From Qaidamihabitans albus (GTDB lineage Bacteria > Actinomycetota > Actinomycetes > Mycobacteriales > Pseudonocardiaceae): a stretch of 64,000 nt of DNA. Numbering within the stretch: the first letter of the stretch is position 1; each line of letters starts with the position of its first letter. Location: positions 397,599 through 461,598 of the forward strand of contig NZ_JAEHOB010000003.1 in NCBI RefSeq assembly GCF_016464705.1, written 5' to 3'. A model generated the notes under the pieces. The model was not told where the DNA came from, made no database searches, and was given only the letters and a program-made list of their open reading frames with translations. A program made the position numbers and the translations under genes. Positions 8,937 through 16,465 of this stretch are shown in pieces.

Positions 8937-9020
8937 ACCGGTGCTCCTAGACAGAGTAGCGATGGGACCACCCAGGGGTACGCTCGCCCGCGCGACGTGC
9001 GGCGGGCCGGCGAGACCGGG

Positions 9021-10112
9021 CTAGCCGAGCCCGAGCTCGGGCAGGCCGGGCAGTGGCAGCGGGATCGACACGACCGGGTCGCGCGGCAGGCCCGAATCCG
9101 GCAGCCGCGGCCCCGGGACGGTGCTGGGAATGGGCGCCTCGACGATCGGCGGCGGCGTGGTCGTGGTGGTCGGCGGCGGAGGTCGCGGCGACGTCGGTCC
9201 GGCGCCGGCGGCCGTCCGTGGTGCCGGGGTGGCGCTCGACGGTGGCGGCGGCGCGACGGCGAGCGGTTCCCTGACGCCGGTCCCCGGATCGCCGGTGAAC
9301 GGGCCCGGCAGGGTCGGCACACCGCCCGCCGGGCCGCCACGGTTCGGGCGGCAGTCGCCGCGCGCGGGCAGCGCGCCCAGGTCGTCGGAGTCGCCGGAGG
9401 TGATCTGGTAGCAGCCCATCCGCTCGGCCAGTGCGGCGGCGCGCTCCTCGATCCTGACCAGCAGGGCCGCCGGTTCGGCGGTGGCGGCGGCCAGCACCGG
9501 GCGCAACGCCGTGAGCTCGCCGGTCCGCGCGGTCGCCCAGGACCGCAACGTACCGAGGTGGTGCCCGTCGGAGCCGGTGGCCAGCGCGGTGAGCTGCGCG
9601 GTTCCGGCTCTGGCCTCGCCGGTGAAGTCCTCGAGCGCGACGGTGTGGCCGGGTCCGCCCGCGGGCTCGCGCCCCGCCAGTATCGTCAGCTCGTCGAGCC
9701 GCCGGGCGGCGTACTCCAGATGCCGCAGCGCCCTGGCCTCGTCGTCGAAGGTCAGCTGGAGCACGGCGGCCTCGCGGGCCCGCTTGAGGTCGTACAGCGG
9801 CTCACCCGGCAGCGCGTCCCCGGACAGCAGCGTCGTCAGGCCGCCGAGTGCGATGAGCACGGCGATCGCGGCGGCCAGCACCGGTGCCCGCCGCCTCCTG
9901 CGCCGGGCCGGTTCGGGCGTGGTGGCCACGCGGTGGGCGATCCGCTCGCGGGACTCCTCGTCGACTGCCGCGGTGGCGCCGAGCCTGCGGAGCGCGTCGA
10001 CGACCGCCAGTTCGTCGCCGAACTCCGGGTCGCGGCCGGTCCGCTCGTCGACCGCCCGAGCGAACCGCTCGTGTTCGTGCCCGCGTCCCGCCGGCCAGGG
10101 AGGCCTCTTCAC
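9021..10112 (-). CDS. DUF5667 protein, candidate anti-sigma factor (RsbN-like)
   Basis: 363 residues. An N-terminal ~75-residue segment (HEHERFARAVDE and basic RRRRRRAP) precedes one membrane helix (~76-98, VLAAAIAVLIALGGLTTLL). An extracytoplasmic DUF5667-like domain with PGEPLYDLKRAREAAVL follows (~103-230), then a Pro/Thr-rich tail. It lies 84 nt downstream of a BldN-type sigma gene in the same orientation. This is the arrangement of Streptomyces bldN-rsbN, in which RsbN is a membrane anti-sigma factor. The N-terminal part would therefore bind the sigma factor; this is inferred from context and topology. GTG start. Confidence 0.78.
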   Translation of the reverse strand: MKRPPWPAGRGHEHERFARAVDERTGRDPEFGDELAVVDALRRLGATAAVDEESRERIAHRVATTPEPARRRRRRAPVLAAAIAVLIALGGLTTLLSGDALPGEPLYDLKRAREAAVLQLTFDDEARALRHLEYAARRLDELTILAGREPAGGPGHTVALEDFTGEARAGTAQLTALATGSDGHHLGTLRSWATARTGELTALRPVLAAATAEPAALLVRIEERAAALAERMGCYQITSGDSDDLGALPARGDCRPNRGGPAGGVPTLPGPFTGDPGTGVREPLAVAPPPPSSATPAPRTAAGAGPTSPRPPPPTTTTTPPPIVEAPIPSTVPGPRLPDSGLPRDPVVSIPLPLPGLPELGLG

Positions 10113-10196
10113 CGCCGCCTACGCCTCCATGCCGTCCTCGCCCGAATCCTTCGGAGCAGCAACGACCGGTGGCGGTGTCCGGTTACGGGCTCGCCC

Positions 10197-10877
10197 TCAG
10201 CGCACGCCGGCGGGCAGGAGCTGGGCGAGCCTGCGGACGGCGCGGTGCTGCAGCGCCTTGATCGCTCCCTCGTTGCGGTTCATGATCGCGGCGGTCTCGG
10301 CGACCGAATGGCCCTGCATGAAGCGGAGGATGATGCACTCCCGCTGGTCGTCGCCGAGATCGGCGACGCAGCGGAGCAGTTCGGCGTTCGTCGTCTTGCT
10401 GATGACCTGCTGCTCGGGCCCCGGCGCGTTGCGCGAGCCCGACCCGCCGAAGGGCGGTGCGCCCGACTCGGTGACCTCGTCGGTGACCACCTCGAGGCGG
10501 AACCTGCTCGACTTCACGTGGTCGAGCACGAGGTTGCGGGCGATCGTGATGAACCAGGCGCCGACGTCGCGGCCCTGGTAGCTGACGGAGGTGATCCGGC
10601 GCAGCGCGCGCAGGAAGGTCTCGCTGGTCACGTCCTCGGCGAGGTGCCGGTCACCGAGGCGGAACAGCGCGTACCGGTACACCGAGTCGACGTAGCGGTC
10701 GTAGAGCCGGCCGAACGCGGTGCTGTCGCCGTCCTGGGCATCGCGCACGAGGGCCCACGTCTCGGTCATCGCGGCGTCGGCGGGATCGGGCACGGCCCGC
10801 TCCACGGGTGCGGTCCGTTCCGCGGGCCGGAACGGGGTCAGCGTCGGACCAGCCGCAACAGCGATCGGCAGGCTCAT
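10197..10877 (-). CDS. bldN: ECF RNA polymerase sigma factor, BldN type
   Basis: 226-residue ECF sigma factor. An N-terminal ~40-residue extension rich in Pro/Ala precedes region 2 (ALVRDAQDGDSTAFGRLYDRY, ~42-110, with AEDVTSETFLRAL and AWFITIARNL). Region 4 (~165-220) has QRECIILRFMQGHSVAETAAIM and a helix-turn-helix. The BldN of Streptomyces controls aerial-mycelium genes and carries an N-terminal pro-sequence that is removed; the extension here could be similar but is shorter. The start at 10877 is fixed by a perfect AGGAGGT 7 nt upstream (10885-10891); longer in-frame starts to 10928 lack this. Divergent from the acyl-CoA ligase gene. The gene symbol is by family and context. Confidence 0.85.
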   Translation of the reverse strand: MSLPIAVAAGPTLTPFRPAERTAPVERAVPDPADAAMTETWALVRDAQDGDSTAFGRLYDRYVDSVYRYALFRLGDRHLAEDVTSETFLRALRRITSVSYQGRDVGAWFITIARNLVLDHVKSSRFRLEVVTDEVTESGAPPFGGSGSRNAPGPEQQVISKTTNAELLRCVADLGDDQRECIILRFMQGHSVAETAAIMNRNEGAIKALQHRAVRRLAQLLPAGVR

Positions 10878-11077
10878 CTGTCGCACCTCCTCCGGGCTGG
10901 TTCCCGGATCCCACGTGATCATCGCCACTGACGTTCTGACGGAGCATACGCGTTGTTACCGCGAAGTAGGTAGTGCTGTTTCGATTGCGAAAAGGAGACG
11001 GCACGACTTCCTCCCCACGACGGGGGAGGCGGCTGGCAGACTGTGCGGGCCCGAGTCCGAGGTCGAGAGGGGTGGTC

Positions 11078-12592
11078 GTGTCGGTGCAGGAGGACCCTGG
11101 TGGCAACGTCGCCGATCTGGTGTCCGAGGCCGCGCGTACCCGGCCGGGCGCGCCCGCGCTGATCGACACCGCCACGGGTACGACGCTGACCTGGGCGGAC
11201 GTCGATGCCGCGGTCAGCGCTGCGGCGCGGCGGCTGACCGAGGCCGGGCTGGCGCCGGGCGACCGGGCGGCGATCCGGCTGCCGACGTCCACCGCGTTCG
11301 CCGTCTCCTTCTTCGCCGTGGCGCGTGCGGGCGGCATCGCGCTGCCGCTCTCGCCACAGGCCCCCACCGCCGAAGTGCGCCCGCTGCTCGAACACAGTGG
11401 AGCGAGGCTGCTGATCACCGAGGACGGTGGCGCGGATCCCGACGGCGACGTGCCCGTGCTGGCGTCCTCGATCGAGACCACCGGTGAGCCCTCCGCGCCG
11501 GTCGGTGGCGGCGAGGACATCGCCGTACTGCTCTACACCTCGGGCACCAACGGCCCTTCGCGCGGCGCGATGCTGTCCCACCGGGCGCTGCTGGCCAACG
11601 TCGCCCAGATCCGCGAGCTGAGGCCGCCGGTCACCGAGCCCGGAGACCGGGTGCTCATCACCATCCCGCTGTTCCACATCTACGGCCTCGGGCCCGGGCT
11701 GCTGACCACGGCGGCGGCCGGCGCGACGGCGGTGCTGTCCCCGCGCTTCGACGCGCATGCGGCGCTGGCCGACTGCGCTGCCCACCGGGTGACCGCAATC
11801 GTCGGCGTGCCCACGATGTACGCCGAGTTCGCCGCGCTGCCCGCCGACCAGCTGGGCGAGGGGCTGGCGACCGTGCGGATGCTCACCTCCGGCGCCGCGC
11901 CGCTGCACCCGAGGACGCTCGCGGCCATCCGCGGGGCCACCGGGCTCAACGTCTTCGAGGGCTACGGGCTCACCGAGGCCGCACCCGTGGTGACCACCAC
12001 ACTGGTCACGGGTTACCCGAAGCCCGGCTCGGTGGGCCGCCCGCTGCCCGGCGTGGAACTGCGGCTGGTGGACAGTGACGGCACTCCCGGCCCGGTGCCG
12101 CTGGACGCCGACGACCCGGACGACACGTTCCCCGACGACCCCGGCGGCACCGGGCTCGTGGCCATCCGGGGCGCGAACCTGTTCTCCGGGTACTGGCCGG
12201 ACCGCGCGCACGGGCCCGACGCCGACGGCTGGTTCCGCACCGGCGACGTGGGCTACCTCGACAGCGACGGCGACCTGCACCTCGTGGACCGGGCCAACGA
12301 CCTGGTCATCGTCAACGGCTTCAACGTGTTCCCGCGCGAGGTGGAGGAGGTCGTCGCGGGGCTGCCCGGTGTCGCCGAGGTGGCGGTGGTCGGGGTGCTC
12401 GACCAGCGCACCGGCGAGGCGGTGCAGGCGGTCGTGGTGCCGGAGGCGGGTGCTTCGCTTTCCGAGCAGCAGGTCGTCGACCGGTGCGCCGAGCGGCTGG
12501 CCGGTTACAAGGTGCCTGCCACCGTCCGGTTCGTCACCGAGTTGCCGCACACGGCCACCGGCAAGCTGCGCCGCGACCGGTTGCGGGGATGA
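11078..12592 (+). CDS. AMP-dependent acyl-CoA synthetase/ligase
   Basis: Adenylate-forming enzyme of 504 residues, activating a carboxylic acid as acyl-AMP and then acyl-CoA. The core motifs are all present: LLYTSGTNGPSRGAML (ATP loop, ~150), YGLTEAAPV (~300), GWFRTGDVGYLDSDGDL with VDRANDLVIVNGFNVFPREVEE (hinge, ~390-425), and the catalytic Lys in TATGKLRRDRLRG at the C-terminus. The acid substrate is not readable; medium/long-chain or aryl acids are possible. Start GTG 11078 has GAGAGG 7 nt upstream; the frame is open to 10973 but that part looks non-coding. The glutaredoxin gene starts 7 nt after its stop. Confidence 0.88.
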   Translation: MSVQEDPGGNVADLVSEAARTRPGAPALIDTATGTTLTWADVDAAVSAAARRLTEAGLAPGDRAAIRLPTSTAFAVSFFAVARAGGIALPLSPQAPTAEVRPLLEHSGARLLITEDGGADPDGDVPVLASSIETTGEPSAPVGGGEDIAVLLYTSGTNGPSRGAMLSHRALLANVAQIRELRPPVTEPGDRVLITIPLFHIYGLGPGLLTTAAAGATAVLSPRFDAHAALADCAAHRVTAIVGVPTMYAEFAALPADQLGEGLATVRMLTSGAAPLHPRTLAAIRGATGLNVFEGYGLTEAAPVVTTTLVTGYPKPGSVGRPLPGVELRLVDSDGTPGPVPLDADDPDDTFPDDPGGTGLVAIRGANLFSGYWPDRAHGPDADGWFRTGDVGYLDSDGDLHLVDRANDLVIVNGFNVFPREVEEVVAGLPGVAEVAVVGVLDQRTGEAVQAVVVPEAGASLSEQQVVDRCAERLAGYKVPATVRFVTELPHTATGKLRRDRLRG

Positions 12593-12599
12593 TGGGGTC

Positions 12600-12839
12600 A
12601 TGCACCAGGTGACCGTGATGACCAGGGACGGCTGCTCGGCGTGTGTGCGCGCGGAGCAGGACGTCGAGCGGATCTGCGCCGAGCTGGGGGTGGAGTGGTC
12701 GACGGCGGATGTCGACTCCGATCCGGAGTGGCGGGCCGAGTACGGCGACCGGGTGCCGGTGATCCTGGTGGACGGCGCGGAGCACGGCTACTGGTCGGTT
12801 GACGAGGACCGCCTCCGCCGCGCCCTCGTGAGTGCGTAA
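12600..12839 (+). CDS. Glutaredoxin-family thiol-disulfide protein
   Basis: 79-residue thioredoxin-fold protein with a CSAC redox motif (residues 12-15) at the start of helix 1 and RVPVILVDG with the cis-Pro (~53-60). It belongs to the glutaredoxin-like family found just before hemA in mycobacteria (Rv0508). In this genome other genes intervene before rex-hemA. The last residues Val-Ser-Ala and the TAA stop are encoded by the left arm of the 46-bp palindrome, so the element has set the C-terminus. Confidence 0.88.
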   Translation: MHQVTVMTRDGCSACVRAEQDVERICAELGVEWSTADVDSDPEWRAEYGDRVPVILVDGAEHGYWSVDEDRLRRALVSA

Positions 12840-12870
12840 CAGTGTTCTGACTCGCGTGCGCACTCACGAG
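12825..12870. repeat. 46-bp palindromic element, copy 2 (inverted orientation)
   Basis: Terminal arms CTCGTGAGTG and CACTCACGAG are perfect 10-bp inverted repeats. The core is GTTCTGAC, inverted relative to copies 3-6. It overlaps the glutaredoxin 3' end by 15 nt and supplies its stop codon. Read on the minus strand, its first 21 bases equal those of copies 3 and 4. Confidence 0.87.
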
Positions 12871-12937
12871 CACGCGTAATCCGACCGTAAGCGCTCGGGG
12901 ACCAATCGATTCGCCCGGCGGCGCCGAAGATAGGGGT

Positions 12938-14551
12938 ATGAGCGACGCCAGCGATGCCCCAGCCCGTACCGACGCCGGACCGCGGCTGCCGGTTCCCGTG
13001 GCCGCCCTTACCGGGCTGCTCGGTCTCCTCGCCGCGCTGGCCGCGGGCCATCTGGTCGCGGCGTTCGTCGGGCCGACCGCGTCCCCGTACCTGGCCGTGG
13101 GCAACTCCGCGATCGACCTGACGCCGGTCGAGGTCAAGGACTGGGCGGTCCAGACGTTCGGCACCTACGACAAGGTCGTGCTGCTCGGCGGCATGGCGCT
13201 GGTCATGGTGCTGGTATCGGTGGTCGCGGGCCTGCTGTCCCGGCGCTCGGCCCTGCCGGGCACGATCGTGATCACCCTGTTCGGCCTGGTCGGTGGCGTG
13301 GCGGTCTACACCAGGCCGGACCTGGGGCAGCTCGCCCTCGTCGCGCCGCTGGTGAGCCTGGGCGCCGGGCTGGCGGCGTTCCGCTGGCTGCACGCGCTGG
13401 GCCTGCGCAACGTGTCCGCGCCACAGGGACACGTGCCGGCGACGCAGGACGCGGACACGGCGTCGCTGAGCGCGGACACGGCGTCGCCCCGGCGGCGGTT
13501 CCTGGTCGGTGCCTCGGGCGTCGCGGTCGGTGCCGGGGTGCTGGGCCTCGGCGGCCAGCTGATCGGGCGGTCCAGGAGCGCGCAGGGCTCCCGCGCCGCG
13601 CTCGGCACACTGGAGGTCGCCGAGAAGGCTCCGCCGCTGCCGCCGGGAGCGGACTTCGCCAAGGCGGGCACGCCGACGTTCATCACCCCGAACAAGGACT
13701 TCTACCGGGTCGACACCGCGCTCGTCGTGCCGCAGGTGCGCGCCGAGGACTGGTCGCTGCGCGTGCACGGCATGGTCGACAACGAGCTCGTGCTGGACTA
13801 CGACGACATCCGCGGCCGCCCGCTGGTCGAGCGGACCATCACGATGTGCTGCGTGTCCAATGAGGTCGGTGGTCCGTACATCTCGACGGCGAACTTCATC
13901 GGCATCGAGCTCGCCGGCGTGCTGGAGCAGGCCGGGGTGCGCCAGGGCGCGCAGCAACTGTTCTCCACCAGCGTGGACGGCTGGACCTGCGGCACCCCGG
14001 TCGAGGCCGCGCTCGACCGGGAGCGGGGCGCGCTGCTGGCCATCGGGATGAACGGCGAGCCGCTGCCGCTCGAACACGGCTTCCCCGTGCGGATGGTGGT
14101 CCCCGGCCTCTACGGCTACGTGTCCGCGACGAAGTGGCTGACCGACATCGAGATCACGACCTGGGACGCGCGCAGGGCGTACTGGCTCGACCGCAGCTGG
14201 GCCAGGGAGGCGCCGATCAAGACGCAGTCCCGCATCGACTCGCCGCAGGGCTTCGAGAAGGTGCCCGCGGGCAACGTCACCGTCGCCGGGATCGCGTGGG
14301 CGCAGACCATCGGCATCGAGAAGGTCGAGGTACGCCTCGACGACGGGCCGTGGCGGGAGGCCGAACTGTCCACTTCCGTCAACGAGGACACCTGGCGGAT
14401 GTGGCGGCTGGAGCTGGACCCGGCGCCCGGCCAGCACCGGGTGACCACCCGCGCCACGGACAAGTCCGGCTACACGCAGACCGGGGAGCGCCAGGGCACC
14501 ATCCCGGACGGCGCCACCGGCAGGCACACCGTGCTGTTCGAGGTCACCTGA
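12938..14551 (+). CDS. Membrane-anchored molybdopterin-dependent oxidoreductase (sulfite-oxidase fold)
   Basis: 537 residues. Four hydrophobic segments lie in the first ~160 residues (about 17-42, 70-98, 102-125 and 128-150). A twin-Arg-like RRRFLVGASG then begins a fifth segment (~185-210). The rest is a sulfite-oxidase-type molybdopterin domain with the putative Mo-ligand Cys in TMCCVSNEVGG (~303-306), followed by a Mo-co dimerisation domain (~420-537). The catalytic part is predicted outside the membrane. The substrate is unknown; sulfite, nitrate-like or oxidised-methionine substrates are possible for the fold. ATG start 68 nt after the 46-bp palindrome. Confidence 0.85.
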   Translation: MSDASDAPARTDAGPRLPVPVAALTGLLGLLAALAAGHLVAAFVGPTASPYLAVGNSAIDLTPVEVKDWAVQTFGTYDKVVLLGGMALVMVLVSVVAGLLSRRSALPGTIVITLFGLVGGVAVYTRPDLGQLALVAPLVSLGAGLAAFRWLHALGLRNVSAPQGHVPATQDADTASLSADTASPRRRFLVGASGVAVGAGVLGLGGQLIGRSRSAQGSRAALGTLEVAEKAPPLPPGADFAKAGTPTFITPNKDFYRVDTALVVPQVRAEDWSLRVHGMVDNELVLDYDDIRGRPLVERTITMCCVSNEVGGPYISTANFIGIELAGVLEQAGVRQGAQQLFSTSVDGWTCGTPVEAALDRERGALLAIGMNGEPLPLEHGFPVRMVVPGLYGYVSATKWLTDIEITTWDARRAYWLDRSWAREAPIKTQSRIDSPQGFEKVPAGNVTVAGIAWAQTIGIEKVEVRLDDGPWREAELSTSVNEDTWRMWRLELDPAPGQHRVTTRATDKSGYTQTGERQGTIPDGATGRHTVLFEVT

Positions 14552-14552
14552 C

Positions 14553-14637
14553 CCCGCGAGTCCCCCACTCCAGCCCGCGAGTCCCCCGTTGACCGTGCCG
14601 CGAGTGCGGAACTCGTGGGCCTGGACGGAGACTCGCG
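14553..14637. repeat. Cluster of CGCGAGT direct and inverted repeats
   Basis: CCCGCGAGTCCCCC occurs twice, 21 bp apart (14553 and 14574). A third CGCGAGT follows at 14599, forming a hairpin with ACTCG at 14611, and the inverse ACTCGCG lies at 14631-14637. The cluster fills the gap between the molybdopterin oxidoreductase stop and the fasciclin gene. Confidence 0.6.
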
Positions 14638-14739
14638 AAAAATCTCCGGTCGCACCAATCCGGTCGGCCGGCAGCCCCGAATCCCTTTGGAAACACGGAG
14701 TCCGGGCGCGGTCCGGCACCAGAAATTGGAGTGATCTTT

Positions 14740-15420
14740 GTGAGGAAAATCCGACGTATCGCCGGCGCCGGCATCGCGGCAGCGGCCATCCTGTCCCTCG
14801 CCGCCTGTGGCGGTACCGAGGGCGGCGAGAGCGCCGAGGACGCGGAGTCGCCGCCCGCACAGTCAAGCGCTCCGGAGAGCTCCCCGGCGACCGAGTCGGC
14901 GGGAGGTGGCGAGGGTGTCACCACCGCGATGGACGTCTACGGCCCGGGCTGCGCCCAGGTGCCCACCGAGGGTGAGGGCTCGGTGCAGGGCATGATCGAC
15001 GACCCGGTGGCCACGGCCGCGAGCAACAACCCGCTGCTGACCAAGCTGGTGGCCGCGGTGGGCGCCGTCGACGGGCTCGCCGACACGCTGAACAGCACCG
15101 ACAACCTGACCGTCTTCGCGCCCGCCGATCCGGCCTTCGAAGCGCTGGGCGAGGAGAAGTTCAACGAGCTCGCCGGCAATCCCGACCAGCTCGCCCCGAT
15201 CCTGCAGTACCACGTGATCCCGCAGCGCTACGACGCCGAGGGCCTGGCCGGTGCCGGTGAGGTCGAGTCGCTGAACGCCGACGGCGGCCCGCTCGAGATC
15301 GAGGGCTCCGGCGAGGACATGACCGTGAACGGCGCCAAGGTGCTCTGCGGCAACGTTCCGACCGCGAACGCCACGGTGTTCGTGATCGACACGGTGCTCA
15401 CCCCGGGCGCCAACAGCTGA
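14740..15420 (+). CDS. Fasciclin-domain lipoprotein
   Basis: 226-residue secreted lipoprotein. The signal peptide ends in the lipobox LAAC (Cys 23) and is followed by a Ser/Glu/Pro-rich linker (~25-70). One fasciclin (FAS1) domain occupies ~80-226, with LTVFAPADPAFEAL (H1-type motif) and LQYHVIPQRYD. Such proteins resemble mycobacterial MPT83/MPT70 and are thought to mediate surface adhesion. The start is GTG 14740, with GGAG 8 nt upstream; GTG 14731 is in frame but lacks this. A perfect hairpin follows the stop. Confidence 0.92.
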   Translation: MRKIRRIAGAGIAAAAILSLAACGGTEGGESAEDAESPPAQSSAPESSPATESAGGGEGVTTAMDVYGPGCAQVPTEGEGSVQGMIDDPVATAASNNPLLTKLVAAVGAVDGLADTLNSTDNLTVFAPADPAFEALGEEKFNELAGNPDQLAPILQYHVIPQRYDAEGLAGAGEVESLNADGGPLEIEGSGEDMTVNGAKVLCGNVPTANATVFVIDTVLTPGANS

Positions 15421-15442
15421 CCCACCGCCGATTGCTCACCGG

Positions 15443-15473
15443 GTGTGCACCCGCCACAACGGCGGGTGCACAC
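15443..15473 (+). terminator. Hairpin terminator after the fasciclin gene
   Basis: Perfect 13-bp stem GTGTGCACCCGCC / GGCGGGTGCACAC with a 5-nt ACAAC loop, 22 nt after the fasciclin stop. No U-tract. It separates the fasciclin gene from the rex promoter region. Confidence 0.82.
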
Positions 15474-15533
15474 TTCGTCGTGGGGGCCACGACGGCGCCG
15501 GCGTATCCTGTATCAGCCCTGCGACCAGCCACT

Positions 15534-15551
15534 TTGTGCCTGCGTTCACAA
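15534..15551. promoter_or_regulatory. Rex operator (ROP) in front of rex-hemACD
   Basis: TTGTGCCTGCGTTCACAA matches the Rex inverted repeat TTGTGAAnnnnTTCACAA at 12 of the 14 fixed positions (CC replaces AA in the left half). It lies ~105 bp before the rex start. Rex autoregulation of rex-hemACD is known in Streptomyces coelicolor, and the same operon follows here. Confidence 0.72.
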
Positions 15552-15655
15552 ATGGCTACCGTTATCCCATCACCCGGGCGGTGCCGCATCGAACACCTTC
15601 ATGGCCGCCGGGTCAAGGGTTGATCTCGCAGAACTTCGGCGACAGGAGAGCCAGC

Positions 15656-16465
15656 GTGGTGGCACAGCGGGGCCGGCGCAACGGGGCCGCGGCCAAGCGC
15701 ACGCGGACGCCGGCCGCCCCGGACGCCGACAACGCACCCACCGCCGAGATGCCGGCCGTCGCCGAGGCCGCCGGTGCCGACCCGGAGGCCCGCGCCAAGT
15801 CGATCCCGGAGGCCGCGGTGGCGCGGTTGGCCGTCTACCTGCGCGTGCTCTCCGGCATGGCCGACCAGGGGTCGACCACGGTGTCCAGCGAAGAGCTGTC
15901 CAACGCCGCCGGGGTCAACTCGGCGAAGCTGCGCAAGGACCTGTCCTACCTCGGCTCCTACGGCACCCGCGGCGTCGGCTACGACGTCGCCGTGCTCATC
16001 GGCCACATCGAGCGCACGCTCGGCCTCACCCGTCAGCACAAGGTCGCGGTCGTGGGAATCGGTAACCTCGGCCATGCGTTGGCAAACTATGGCGGTTTTC
16101 CCGGCCGGGGCTTTCCGGTCGAAGCTCTGTTCGACATCGATCCGGACCTGATCGGGGTGCCGGTGGGCGGTCTGCCCGTCTCGCACATCGAGGACATCCC
16201 CGCGGTGTGCACCGAGCGGCAGATCTCCATCGGTGTCGTGGCGACGCCGCCCACCGCGGCTCAATCGGTGTGCGACCGGCTCGTCGCCGGCGGGGTGCAG
16301 TGCATCCTGAACTTCGCACCGGTGGTGCTGCAGGTGCCCGAACACGTCGAGGTGCGGAAGGTCGACTTGGCAGTGGAGCTGCAGATCCTGTCGTTTCACG
16401 TCGCCCGAAGGGCGGACAGTGAGATGAACGGCTCGGTGACGGGCAACGGAGTGGTGGTGCCGTGA
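15656..16465 (+). CDS. rex: Redox-sensing transcriptional repressor Rex
   Basis: 269 residues: a variable N-terminus (~45), a winged-helix DNA-binding domain (~50-115; [12 protein letters not shown] and [27 protein letters not shown]) and a Rossmann NAD(H)-binding domain starting at [13 protein letters not shown] (~135). The C-terminal swap helix ends with [17 protein letters not shown] binding releases Rex from DNA when respiration is limited. Start GTG 15656 has AGGAG 8 nt upstream; the frame is open to 15443 but that stretch contains the terminator and the operator. hemA follows with a TGATG overlap. The pair of perfect Rex boxes before nuoA makes complex I a likely second target. Confidence 0.96.
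   Translation: MVAQRGRRNGAAAKRTRTPAAPDADNAPTAEMPAVAEAAGADPEARAKSIPEAAVARLAVYLRVLSGMADQGSTTVSSEELSNAAGVNSAKLRKDLSYLGSYGTRGVGYDVAVLIGHIERTLGLTRQHKVAVVGIGNLGHALANYGGFPGRGFPVEALFDIDPDLIGVPVGGLPVSHIEDIPAVCTERQISIGVVATPPTAAQSVCDRLVAGGVQCILNFAPVVLQVPEHVEVRKVDLAVELQILSFHVARRADSEMNGSVTGNGVVVP

Noticed and set aside
12788-14866. Minus-strand frame of ~690 codons opposite the molybdopterin oxidoreductase
   Set aside because: Arg/Gly/Ala/His-rich sequence without recognisable domains; shadow of the plus-strand gene.
15443-15655. Longer Rex protein starting at 15443
   Set aside because: This stretch contains a perfect terminator hairpin and the Rex operator, and a well-placed AGGAG precedes GTG 15656.
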